Assembly: GCA_019828595.1 (NCBI GenBank)
Contig: JAHQRK010000008.1
Span: 2,170,001-2,234,000, forward strand
Source: Aphanomyces cochlioides
Lineage: Eukaryota > Oomycota > Saprolegniomycetes > Saprolegniales > Verrucalvaceae
Reading direction: 5' to 3'
DNA length: 64,000 nucleotides
Each line of letters opens with the position of its first letter. The first letter of the stretch is position 1. Made by a program: the position numbers and the translations under genes. The notes under the pieces are model-generated. The model was given only the letters and a program-made list of their open reading frames with translations, was not told where the DNA came from and did no database searches. This document shows positions 30,493 through 40,200 of the stretch, one piece after another.

Positions 30493-33400
30493 TTACTGGT
30501 GTTCAACTCGAAAAGACATGGGATATTTTTCGAATAGCTCGTTGTATCCAGCTTGAGAGAAAAGGACTGAGACCGCTTCGATGATGTTTCGATAGTCGAA
30601 GTCGTCAGGCGAGAGCAAACGAATTGTTCGCCTGATGGAAGCTGTCCAACTGACAAATATAATCTCGTTCCATAGTAAAATCGGTAGAGGCCTTTTGCCA
30701 TCGAACTTGGTTGCATTTCTTTGAGTCCATAAGGAGTACGTGATGGAAGCACAAAGGAGGGACCATAATTTGAATAATGCGTCATGCAGGTGTTTTCCTC
30801 GCGTATTGGTCTTGAAGCGACTGATATTCGTGGTGGTTGCCCAATCAAACTTAACACCATAAGCTCTCCATGCTCGCTCTTGGAACATCCAAACTTGATG
30901 TACATGATGACATGTATGGAAGGCATGATGAAAAGTCTCAACATCCGAGCAATCTTCATAGACACAACAAATAGCGTCAGGGTTTTGGATCTGCATATAG
31001 GAAAACCTCGAGTTGACGGGTAACATCTTCATGTGCAATCGAAACCATACATCGCCTTGAACAGGTGGAGGTAGATTACACACAGTACGAATGAGACGGA
31101 TATACTTTGCTATGTCTTTGTCAGTTCTTGTCGTAGTCTTCATAGGATGTATAGCTTCAGTCTGGGGGGCGTGGTAAGCTAAATTCACCACGTTTTTCTT
31201 GGGCCACGACTCGAAAGGTAAATCAGCATCCTTGATTCTGGCTGTAAACGGATGTTGACAAGTCGGGACATTAGGCAGTGGCGACCCTTGCCGAATGTCA
31301 AACGATCGAACAACTTTGTCGAAGATTCGTGTGAGTTGATTGTAAATGTCGGTTGTGCGGGGCAATGTGGCAAAGTCCATGACTCCGTCCTGGTTTAGAC
31401 AAACTTGGGCAGCTGGATTGTTCGACGACATTCGGTTCACGAACATGGTCTCTGTTGGCCAAGCGCCATGTGGGGTCAGGAAATCCTTCAGGCATCTGAG
31501 ACCATTTTTGGCCCCGTGGCGGCACCAGAGACGCATGTCTTCATCTTTCACGACATTTGCTAACATCTTAGCAGAGCCGAAGTGCATTGCGTCGTAGGCT
31601 GTGAGCCATACCGGGAGGTTCAGTACCGTGTCGAGATTTGGAGGCACGCCGATTCGCTTACTCATGTCTGTGGCTGACCAATGTTTCCAAGTATCAAGCC
31701 ACAGTGGATGGAGCTCGCGAAGCAAAAGCCACTTGGAGCTTGCATTTGGGTAGTATGAAAGAAAATCGAATGGGTGACTGTCTCGGAATAACTGATGTAT
31801 TGTGCGGCTAAATTGTCGCTGTACAAGTTTCTTCCACACCAGGATTTCACCAGGAGAATCGGCAGGCATAAAGAGCTGTAAACGAAGAAGGCGTTGTGTT
31901 CGCAGCCTCGATGCAATGTGGGGGATTCCCAAGCCTAAAGGCTTGTTGTACTGCCACCTTCTATGGATTGAGGGACGGTAACTCTCATCGAGCTGGGTCT
32001 TGCGGCAAAGTATGAACTTGTTTAACATTTGTTGCCACGTAACGACCATAGCAGGAGGCACAGGTACAACGGCTGTTACATGCCACAACATAGATAGCAA
32101 CATCGTGGAGGCAATAAGCTTTCGGCCCTGCAATGTCCTTGCTCGTTTACCCCATAGTTGAAAGGACGAGATGAATTTGTCGTTGAGTTTTTGAAGTTGG
32201 GAGTCAGCCGAAAGTCGATGGCCAAAGAGAATACCAAGATATTTCGTACACTGACCAGTTGGTACGATATTGAGCAAACCATCTGCTTCGATGTCTTCTT
32301 GATCGAGATGGTCGTTGAGAACCAAGGTCATGCACTTGGAACGATTCAGACGGGCCCCTGAAGCCGTGCAAAACTCTTCCACAATTGCCATTTGCTCCAC
32401 AGCAGATTGCAGCGAGTTTGATAACAACGTCGAGTCGTCGGCAAAGAATATACTCGTAATAACTGAGTCGTGGGGGAGAGCGATTCCAAGATGTGGGGAC
32501 GCTCGGAGCATCTCACCAAGAGGTTCTAGGTATAGGACGAACAGTAGGCATGATAAAGGACAGCCTTGTTTGACGCCTCGGGTAGGTCGGATCTTAGGGC
32601 CAAGCTCGCCATTGAAGATGATCTGGACCAAAGGTGAGTCGTACAAAAGAGCTACCCACGCAATGAAACCATCACCAGTGTTGACTTCTCTCAGCACATC
32701 AAGCATGAATTCTCGATCCACCATGTCGTACGCTTTCGAAAAGTCAAGGAATGTTGCATAGTAGTCGTGATCTTCGTTGGTGCAAAACGTTTGCAAAGTT
32801 TGCACAAGCAGGACGTGGTCATGCAGCCGTCGTCCTGGGACAAAGCCAGCTTGACTTGGGTGAATGAGATGAGGAGCTACTGTAGCCAGGCGATAAGCGA
32901 GGGCACGGGATAGTATCTTCACCTCCACTGACATGAGTGCAATAGGTCGGTAGTTTCCAGGATCGCCTCGATCACCAGCTTTGAAGAGCAGAGCCACAGC
33001 ACTACGCCTTTGTTGAAGGAGTAGTTTACCGTGGTGGTGAAGTTGGTAGTTGAAGACCCTGACCAGGATTTCGGAGAAAGCCTCGGGTGCTACTTGGAAG
33101 AAGGCCGCTGGCCATCCATCAGGACCAGGAGACTTGTTTGGACTCATTGTCTTGAGAGCACTACACAGCTCGGCTGCTGTGATAGGTCTGTCTAGCTCCT
33201 CGCGTTGCTCATCATTGAGTTTGCGGGAGATAAACCGTATGACAGCCCTCCGCCTCGCCCGGTTTAGCCGAGGTTGTTCGCCACGAGTGGTAGTCATTAT
33301 TGCCTTCCAATGGGCAGTGAATCTCTCTTTGATAGTGGTAGGATCAGACACGGGAATGCCATCGACGTTGACCGTCGTGATAGGAACCTTGAGTCCTTGT

Positions 33401-34608
33401 GGCCTTCGAAAGAAGTGGCTCGTACCGCGTTCGTTGACATTTGCATGAAAATCGAATTGCTGATCCATGCGGTATTGGCGATATTCGATTCGTGCGTTTT
33501 CCAGCGCCAACCGAGTAGCATCAACGGCAGCCTCGTCGAGCAAGCCAGCTTCGTATGATCGTTGTGCAGATATATGTCTCAGTTTTAGGCTTTTGAGCTC
33601 GTGTTGCATGGATTGGAGGTGGTGGCGATGACATTGTTGTAAACGTCGTTTGATTCGCTTAAGCCACCCATACCAGACGGCTCCCATGTTTGTCGATTCG
33701 TCCGCACGCATCTCAGAGAGGAGGTGTGATGCCTCTTCTCGTATGGCTTTGATGACGAGCGGGTCTTTGAGTAGCTCTCTCGGCAGCCTCCAGTAGCCAC
33801 GGGTCGTGGGTGTATGACTTGTAGAGAGAACGACAGTGTGCTCCAAGTGATCTCCGGCAAAGCTGTTAGTGGCATATTTTGAGCTTTGGTAGGATTGGGC
33901 AACTAAATCTTGGTCAATGAACCAGTAGTCCAGACGATTGCTTCGTCCTGGACCGCTTGCCAGTCTTTCGTGAGGGTGGTGTAGGCGCCACGCGTCGATG
34001 ACTCCTAGTTGTGACAGCCAGGCAAGACATTCGACTTTTCCAAAGGTGTGATCTTGCCGTGGTTTGGAAGCATCGAGGTGTTCGTTGACAGGAAGGTTAA
34101 AATCTCCCCCAACCAGGTGTACACTGTTAGCTTCAAAAGCGCGAGGGAGACTGTCAAAGAAACTAGCCCGATGTTGAGGGGTAACTGGCGCGTAAATGTT
34201 GTGGATGTAGACTGGGGTTTCATCCCAGTACGTTTTGATCACAATATAACGGCCAGGGATATCGTGTTGTGATAAGTGCACCAGGCTTGAGAATCCAGGC
34301 ATCGATTCGTGAAAGTATGATGCAACGCCACATCGACGGTTGTTCAAATTGTCCGTGCGGGTTGTTCGTAAGTCGTTGGTAAAAAGTTTGTACTTGCTAA
34401 CACCCACTTCGTTGTCGAGGTGAGTGTGGAAAGTGTCAAGATGTTTTGCGTTGTTGAGTTTCGTTTCTTGAAAGAGAACAGCTTGTGTCGGTTTCCGAAG
34501 ACGCCGTGCAACAAGATGTCCGTTTTCTTTCAGCCCATTGAGGTTGCTCGTCGTCACTTCAAGTATGGGGAGCTTGACAAAATGACCAGCCGCGACCACT
34601 TTAGCCAC
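30493..34608 (-). CDS. LINE B ORF2: APE-type endonuclease / reverse transcriptase / zf-RVT
   Basis: 1371 residues counted from a GTG at 34608. Endonuclease: NLNG ~22-25, Glu48 (FQETK), IYAP, GDFN ~168-171, RLDY ~225-228, GDH. RT: NYRPIALMSVEVK, FLDFSKAYD, GVKQGCPLS, FFADD, KYLGILFGHRL. zf-RVT knuckle CVYEDC ... H-x4-C near the C terminus. Collinear with A ORF2 but substituted throughout. The frame opens only at 34632 (after TAG 34633-34635) and has no ATG before the endonuclease; the first in-frame Met is far inside (HESMPGF). It must therefore be expressed through ORF1 by +1 recoding, or by non-AUG reinitiation at the overlap. Confidence 0.94.
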   Translation of the reverse strand: MAKVVAAGHFVKLPILEVTTSNLNGLKENGHLVARRLRKPTQAVLFQETKLNNAKHLDTFHTHLDNEVGVSKYKLFTNDLRTTRTDNLNNRRCGVASYFHESMPGFSSLVHLSQHDIPGRYIVIKTYWDETPVYIHNIYAPVTPQHRASFFDSLPRAFEANSVHLVGGDFNLPVNEHLDASKPRQDHTFGKVECLAWLSQLGVIDAWRLHHPHERLASGPGRSNRLDYWFIDQDLVAQSYQSSKYATNSFAGDHLEHTVVLSTSHTPTTRGYWRLPRELLKDPLVIKAIREEASHLLSEMRADESTNMGAVWYGWLKRIKRRLQQCHRHHLQSMQHELKSLKLRHISAQRSYEAGLLDEAAVDATRLALENARIEYRQYRMDQQFDFHANVNERGTSHFFRRPQGLKVPITTVNVDGIPVSDPTTIKERFTAHWKAIMTTTRGEQPRLNRARRRAVIRFISRKLNDEQREELDRPITAAELCSALKTMSPNKSPGPDGWPAAFFQVAPEAFSEILVRVFNYQLHHHGKLLLQQRRSAVALLFKAGDRGDPGNYRPIALMSVEVKILSRALAYRLATVAPHLIHPSQAGFVPGRRLHDHVLLVQTLQTFCTNEDHDYYATFLDFSKAYDMVDREFMLDVLREVNTGDGFIAWVALLYDSPLVQIIFNGELGPKIRPTRGVKQGCPLSCLLFVLYLEPLGEMLRASPHLGIALPHDSVITSIFFADDSTLLSNSLQSAVEQMAIVEEFCTASGARLNRSKCMTLVLNDHLDQEDIEADGLLNIVPTGQCTKYLGILFGHRLSADSQLQKLNDKFISSFQLWGKRARTLQGRKLIASTMLLSMLWHVTAVVPVPPAMVVTWQQMLNKFILCRKTQLDESYRPSIHRRWQYNKPLGLGIPHIASRLRTQRLLRLQLFMPADSPGEILVWKKLVQRQFSRTIHQLFRDSHPFDFLSYYPNASSKWLLLRELHPLWLDTWKHWSATDMSKRIGVPPNLDTVLNLPVWLTAYDAMHFGSAKMLANVVKDEDMRLWCRHGAKNGLRCLKDFLTPHGAWPTETMFVNRMSSNNPAAQVCLNQDGVMDFATLPRTTDIYNQLTRIFDKVVRSFDIRQGSPLPNVPTCQHPFTARIKDADLPFESWPKKNVVNLAYHAPQTEAIHPMKTTTRTDKDIAKYIRLIRTVCNLPPPVQGDVWFRLHMKMLPVNSRFSYMQIQNPDAICCVYEDCSDVETFHHAFHTCHHVHQVWMFQERAWRAYGVKFDWATTTNISRFKTNTRGKHLHDALFKLWSLLCASITYSLWTQRNATKFDGKRPLPILLWNEIIFVSWTASIRRTIRLLSPDDFDYRNIIEAVSVLFSQAGYNELFEKYPMSFRVEHQ
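34589..34605 (-). promoter_or_regulatory. Candidate translational recoding site, B ORF1/ORF2 junction
   Basis: Sense GCTAAAGTGGTCGCGGC with the ORF1 stop TAA (34603-34601); ORF2 runs through it in +1. Conserved with the A and C junctions. Flanking nucleotides and most neighbouring codons differ between families, so conservation at this exact place suggests function. Confidence 0.5.
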
Positions 34609-37066
34609 GGGAAGCGATCGTTGTGAGATCCGCTAGGTCGCCGTGAATTAAAGTAGGTTCGCTTGGGTGAAACATGACTTGATTGTGGAGAGTGATATCC
34701 AAATCGTTGCTTTCGTGTAGTTGAAGGATTTTTGTCATGATGTGACACATCGATTCTCCGTCGCCAGTGTACATGAATTCCATTCTGTTCCATATGTGGA
34801 GGCCAAGGTCGGTGTACATCAGGAGTGACATGAGCGTTTCGGAGGATAGACTGCGTTTACCAAGGCGAGAGGGTAACGCTGTCACTGGACTTTTTGTTGA
34901 GGCCAAAATTGCCGCATCGCTATTGAAATATAGTGGAGCATGAACTGCCATCAATACTTCTGCAATGGCCAGCACTTCTTCGACTTCAACTCTGTTGAGG
35001 ACGATGTCATCATCGGTGATGATTGCCTCGATGAGTGGGAGGTTGTTGACCATCTTCTGGTCACTGAACACCGAGATCACGTGGTCGTGAGTGATTGGAG
35101 TGCCGAATGTTGCCTCGTAGAGCTGACCAAAAGATTTTGTGCCACCACCAGACGCTCTTAGCCAACGATTAAGCAGTCGAAGACGAACAAAGTATTCGAA
35201 GCTGTCACGATTGGAGACAAAAATTTGGTGCAGTTGCAGTCCAAATTCGATTGGCGCACGTTCTAGATGGATGCAGATCGTGTCAACACGCCCGTCCGTA
35301 ATCAATTTCAATAAGTTGAAGGAATCGTGCGCTAACGCTTCCTTAACTTGGGCCGGGATATGTTGTGGTGCGTTTTGAGCCTTGGTGTCAAGGTCGTTGA
35401 GCTCGGCAAGTATGGCATCGAGAGACTTCTCAAACCTTTGGATTGAGCCCTCGTGGGGTTTGATCCCGCTAATGAACTCTTCAGCGGCAACGTGCACCTT
35501 GTCACCAGATTTGAGTGTCAGCTTTGGAACAATTACTTTGACAGTGGTGTTGCCAACTGTCGTTTCGTGTTCCTCGGGCTCAACATTAGCGCGTTCGTCC
35601 AGAGCCGCAAACATGTTCGGGGAGATCCAAGGACGATCAGGAGCTGGGATTGAGCCAGCGGAGATTGGGGTTTTCTTTCTTTTACCTGTAGTTTGAACTT
35701 CAGTCCATTCCTTGTTGCTGTCTCGGGTCGTTTTCTGCCGTTTGGCAGTGGATGTCGAGACAGCGGCGTCTCCCCGTGGGCGGTGAGGGGTTGCGTGAAG
35801 TCCATGTTGGGTGGCGATTACATCGAGGTCAAGGCGCGCGAGCTTCTTGTCACGGTAAAACCATCCTTGACCAAACACGCGGAGGCACCGACCCTTGAAA
35901 ATGAATTCTTCAATTGATCGACCGTCATTGTGCATAGATTCGGGTATAGCTGTCCCTTCAAAATACAAGCGATAACGAGAGCTAGCCAAGCCAGTCGTCG
36001 AGGAAACTGTGGAGTATGAGCCCCACAAAAAGCGCGGCTCAAGCTTTGACATGATGCTGAACATGAGACGTTCTTCATCCTGTCCTTGGAGACCAGATGG
36101 GATATCGATGAAATATCCATCAAGTATATGGGGCTCAGTCATGACAAATCTCTGAGAGCTGCCATCCTTTGCCACTTGGATCTTGAGAGAGACTCCACGC
36201 AGCTTTTTAAGAGCATCTTCAGAGGCTATGCCCCACTTGAGAAGACGATTGGAAACATCTTTCTCGCACTTGATGACATCGACAAATGCATCGTCCAAAT
36301 CAAGCGCTTGGTTGTCAAACAATAGAGATGTCATTGCCTTGGAGATGTCGATGTATTTGGTGTATTGGCCAGTGGACATTTGTAGCCAGCCAACAACATC
36401 TCTGGGGGAATGTTTTTGGATGGGCAAAGTGTCGTCGAACGTGAGAGATCCTGTCGCGCGTTTTTGCAACAAGGACGCCAGCTCGGCCATAGTTGGTCGA
36501 TAATGGCCGACGTCACTGTTCCGCTGAGCCTTGGCAGATTTAGCTCTCTGCTTGGCTTGGAATTCCCACACGCATTCGTTTGGCTTTTTGGTCGAGGTGT
36601 TCGACTCGGGTGGTATTGGCACGGAGCGTGTTGTAGCAGGAGGCGAGGCATCGATTTGAGCTTCAGGCTCCATTTCCACATCAACATTGGTGTCGCGAAT
36701 CGATTGGTCTTCAGAGCGCGGCTCCAGCTCAGTGGCTTGAGTAATCGGTGGGGTATGTGGTTGGTTGTTGTTGGAGATATCCTCTATGTCTTCATCAGGC
36801 ATCGGAGAAACATTATCCTTGTTGACAGTTTTGTCGCTGGTACGAGCGCTTGGTAATGGCACGCGACCACCGAGTGTAGCAAGACGTATGGGCGGTTGAG
36901 CAGCAGGCGGAGTTTTGTCGATGATTGAGTCAGGTTCATCGTCATCATCATCGTCAACAATCACCTCCATGATACTAGAAGCGTCCGAGGTATTGCGAAA
37001 GGGAGAGGCAGAAAAAGCTGAGGGCTTGTGTGCATGAGCACGGCTGGAAGAGCGGGTAGTCGCCAT
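34601..37066 (-). CDS. LINE B ORF1 protein (putative RNA-binding / RNP component)
   Basis: 821 residues from the first true ATG, 51 nt from the element 5' end. The upstream in-frame stretch has no ATG and runs into antisense tRNA, so the longer reading was rejected. The N-terminal ~190 residues are acidic and Ser/Pro-rich (VDDDDDDEPDS). A long block from VWEFQAKQRAKSAKA to YRDKKLARLDLDV aligns with A ORF1. Basic clusters TAKRQKTTR and GKRKKTP may be nuclear signals. Then RPWISPNMFAALDERANVEPEEHE and a C-terminal helical region. No named domain recognised. It lacks the FSK repeats of A ORF1. Confidence 0.88.
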   Translation of the reverse strand: MATTRSSSRAHAHKPSAFSASPFRNTSDASSIMEVIVDDDDDDEPDSIIDKTPPAAQPPIRLATLGGRVPLPSARTSDKTVNKDNVSPMPDEDIEDISNNNQPHTPPITQATELEPRSEDQSIRDTNVDVEMEPEAQIDASPPATTRSVPIPPESNTSTKKPNECVWEFQAKQRAKSAKAQRNSDVGHYRPTMAELASLLQKRATGSLTFDDTLPIQKHSPRDVVGWLQMSTGQYTKYIDISKAMTSLLFDNQALDLDDAFVDVIKCEKDVSNRLLKWGIASEDALKKLRGVSLKIQVAKDGSSQRFVMTEPHILDGYFIDIPSGLQGQDEERLMFSIMSKLEPRFLWGSYSTVSSTTGLASSRYRLYFEGTAIPESMHNDGRSIEEFIFKGRCLRVFGQGWFYRDKKLARLDLDVIATQHGLHATPHRPRGDAAVSTSTAKRQKTTRDSNKEWTEVQTTGKRKKTPISAGSIPAPDRPWISPNMFAALDERANVEPEEHETTVGNTTVKVIVPKLTLKSGDKVHVAAEEFISGIKPHEGSIQRFEKSLDAILAELNDLDTKAQNAPQHIPAQVKEALAHDSFNLLKLITDGRVDTICIHLERAPIEFGLQLHQIFVSNRDSFEYFVRLRLLNRWLRASGGGTKSFGQLYEATFGTPITHDHVISVFSDQKMVNNLPLIEAIITDDDIVLNRVEVEEVLAIAEVLMAVHAPLYFNSDAAILASTKSPVTALPSRLGKRSLSSETLMSLLMYTDLGLHIWNRMEFMYTGDGESMCHIMTKILQLHESNDLDITLHNQVMFHPSEPTLIHGDLADLTTIASRG

Positions 37067-37117
37067 GTTGTCAGTTTTGGACAGTGGTACTGCGGGGTAG
37101 CTGGCAAATTGGAAACT

Positions 37118-37131
37118 GCTCCTATGGCTCA
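37118..37131 (+). repeat. tRNA-Met stub / target-site duplication
   Basis: Between full-length B and full-length A. Base -1 changes here from C to T, the B element's own terminal base. Confidence 0.95.
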
Positions 37132-37288
37132 CTGCAATGGGGAGGTATATTAATAGACTTTCAATATCTACTAATACTAATATTGCCTACTAACGGCTCA
37201 TCCCACTTCCAAATGCTTCAGCAGATTTTCTACTTTGGGCTTTGGAGTACAGCGATTTTTGACTTGTTGAATAAATACTTGGGGCTTG

Positions 37289-40200
37289 TTAATTTGGGGC
37301 TGAAGGTTGGAGCGCGAGCAAAGTCGGGTACTTGGCTACCAGTGGGCGATAGACAGGTTGTCTATGCAAAGTATTGATTGCTGAAATTGCTTCCACTCGT
37401 TGAGGGCTGTCAACTTCTTGGAGGCGAAGCCATCTGCGGATCGATGCATGCCATCGGATGAAGCTGACTTCTTGCCAAATTTCTGGCGGAGGCGGCTCCT
37501 TCGATTCGAACTTGGCGGCGTTGTGCGTTGTCCAAATATAGTGAAGGTTGGAAGCACACAGAAGAGCCCAGAGCACAAACAGTATGTCTTGAAGCTGGCT
37601 ACCGCGTTCGTTGACTTGAAAGCGGTCGATGTTGGTGATGGCAGTCCAATCGAAATTGACACCGAAGCATCGCCAAGCGGTCGCGTGAAAACGCCAAAGG
37701 GGATACACGTGAGAGCAGGTGTGGAAGGCGTGGTGTTGGTTCTCCGGTGCGTCGCAATTGGTATAGACACAGCAAATTACGTCTGGCTGCTGAGGTTGCA
37801 AGTAGAACAAGCGCGAGTTGACAGGCAGCATGTTGAACAACAGTCGAAACCAAACGTCGCCATGGAGGGGAGGCGGCCAACGGCATGTTTTGCGGATGAG
37901 TCGCACGTAGGTCGCAATATCTTGTTGCTCGACGCGGGACGATGTCGCCACTGGGTGCGGTTTTCCATCCGAAGGGGCGTGATGCGCCAAACGTGATACG
38001 AGTCGCTTGGGCCAACGCTCGAAGGATAGCAATTGATCTTTGAAAAGTGCCTTGAAAGGGTGACTTGTTGTATCGATATCGGTCAAAGCAGTTCCAGTTC
38101 GAACGCCAGACGTGCGGAGGACTTGGTCGAATATCTTGGTGAGGTGGCTATAAACTTGACCAGCACGTTCGGGTGCTGCAAATCCCATCGCGCCGTTCGC
38201 TTGTAACGTCACTTGTGCCGCACGGTTGTTGGATGACAGTCGATCAATAAACGCAGCTCTTGTAGGCCATGTCCCTTGCCGTGTCAAGAAGTCTTTGAGG
38301 CAGTGGAAACCGTTTTGAGACGCATGTCTACACCATCGACGACACAGAGCAGTCTTCACGACATTTGATGTAGCACCCGCAGGACCAACTTGCAGAGCGG
38401 GGTAGGATGTCAGCCACACGGGGAGGTTCAAAAGTTCTTCGAGGCTTGGTGGCGAAGCGGTTCGCTTGGCCATAGGTGTGGCGGCCCATTGATGCCAAAT
38501 GTCGTGCCAAAGAGGATGCAGCTCCCACAAAAACAACCACTTGGAGCTGTGGTTGGGGAAGTACGTGAGAAAGTCGAACGGGTGGGTGTCGCGATACAGC
38601 TTGTTCATGACACGGGAAAATTGTCGCTTGACAAGCAACTTCCATGGGGCAAATGTGTTGGGTGAATTGGGCTGCATCAAGAGTTGGAGCCGCAGCAGTC
38701 GCTGAGTCCGAAGCTTCGAAGCCACATGCGGAATACCGAGGCCGAGTTTTTGATCGAACTGCCACTTGCGGCAAATAGTTGAGCGATGATGGTCGGTGAT
38801 TTGCGTCTTCCGACCAAGGATGTACTTGTTGACCATTCTTTGCCAAACGGCAACCATCGTTGGAGGCACATACACTGCAGCCGTGACATGCCATAACAAC
38901 GACAACAACATGGTCGATACGATGAGTTTGCGGCCTTGGATGGTTCGCGCACGACTTCCCCACGTTTGAAACGCAGCCAGAAACTTGTCGTTCAGTTGCT
39001 GGACTTGAAAATCGCGCGGCAGTCGGTGGCCAAAGAGAATACCAAGGTATTTCACTGGCTTCTCGCTCGGCAAGACGTTCAAGAGGCCACCATCGTCGAT
39101 GTCTTCGATATCGAGATTGTTGTTGAGCGCCAAAGTCATGCACTTGGCAACGTTGAGACGAGCTCCAGACACAGAGCAAAAGTCTTCGACAATTGCCATT
39201 TGCTCGACCGCCGCTTGGAGGGATGACGAGAGTAGAGTCGTGTCGTCGGCAAAGTAGATGCTCGTCAGTGAGTCTCCATTTGGAAGGGGAATACCAAAAT
39301 CAGGAGATCCGCGTAGCATTTCGCCGAGTGGCTCGAGGTAAAGTACGAAGAGCATGCACGATAGGGGGCAACCTTGCTTGACTCCGCGGGTAGGCCGTAT
39401 GGTAGGGCCAAGACCGTCGTTGAAAATGATCTGGACCAGAGGCGTATTGTAAAGCAACTGAACCCAAGACACAAATGTGGGACCGATGTTCATCTCCTTG
39501 AGTACGTCGAAGAGAAAGCCTTGGTCAACCATATCGTATGCCTTGGAAAAGTCGAGAAACGTCGCGTAGTAGTCGTGGTCTTCATTGGTACAGAAAGTCT
39601 GCAATGCTTGTACCAGCATCACGTGGTCGTGCAAGCGACGGCCAGGGACAAAACCAGCTTGGCTTGGGTGAGCGAGGTATGGGGCAACTTGTGCAAGACG
39701 GTAGGCCAGCGCCCGCGATAGAATCTTGACTTCAACCGACATGAGAGTAATCGGCCGATAGTTGCCAGGGTCGCCTCTGTCTCCAGCCTTGAACAAGAGC
39801 GCCACTGCACTTCGGCGTTGTTGGAGCAGGAGGTGACCGTGATGGGTGAGTTGGTAGTTGAACACCTTGAGCAGGATTTGGGCGAATACGTCCGGGGAGA
39901 CTTGAAAGAAAGCTGCAGGCCAGCCGTCTGAACCAGGAGACTTGTTCGGGTTCATAGACTTGAGCGCGCCGCACAGGTCTTCCGCCGTGAGAGGACTTTC
40001 CAGAGCGTCGCGCTGTTCTTGAGTGAGACGTCGAGTAATGGCTCGAATGATAGCTCGGCGACGGGCCCGATTCAACGGTGGTTGGTCTCTTGGAGTGACC
40101 ATGATGTTTTTCCAATGAGACGTAAAACCAGCCTTGACTTCAGACGGGTCAGTCGACGTTGCACCGTTGATTGTCACGGACGAGAGCGGCACTTTGATCC

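Larger units (their letters stand above)
28987..37117 (-). mobile_element. Family B LINE, full length (8.13 kb), all ORFs open
   Basis: 5' UTR 51 nt, ORF1 34601-37066, ORF2 30493-34608, ORF3 29065-30279, 3' UTR 78 nt. The 5'-terminal ~34 nt match family A almost exactly (TTTGCCAGCTACCCCGCAGT), and the 3' UTR shares blocks with A. The coding regions are diverged. No frameshift or internal stop is seen, so this copy could be autonomous. No poly(A). Confidence 0.95.
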
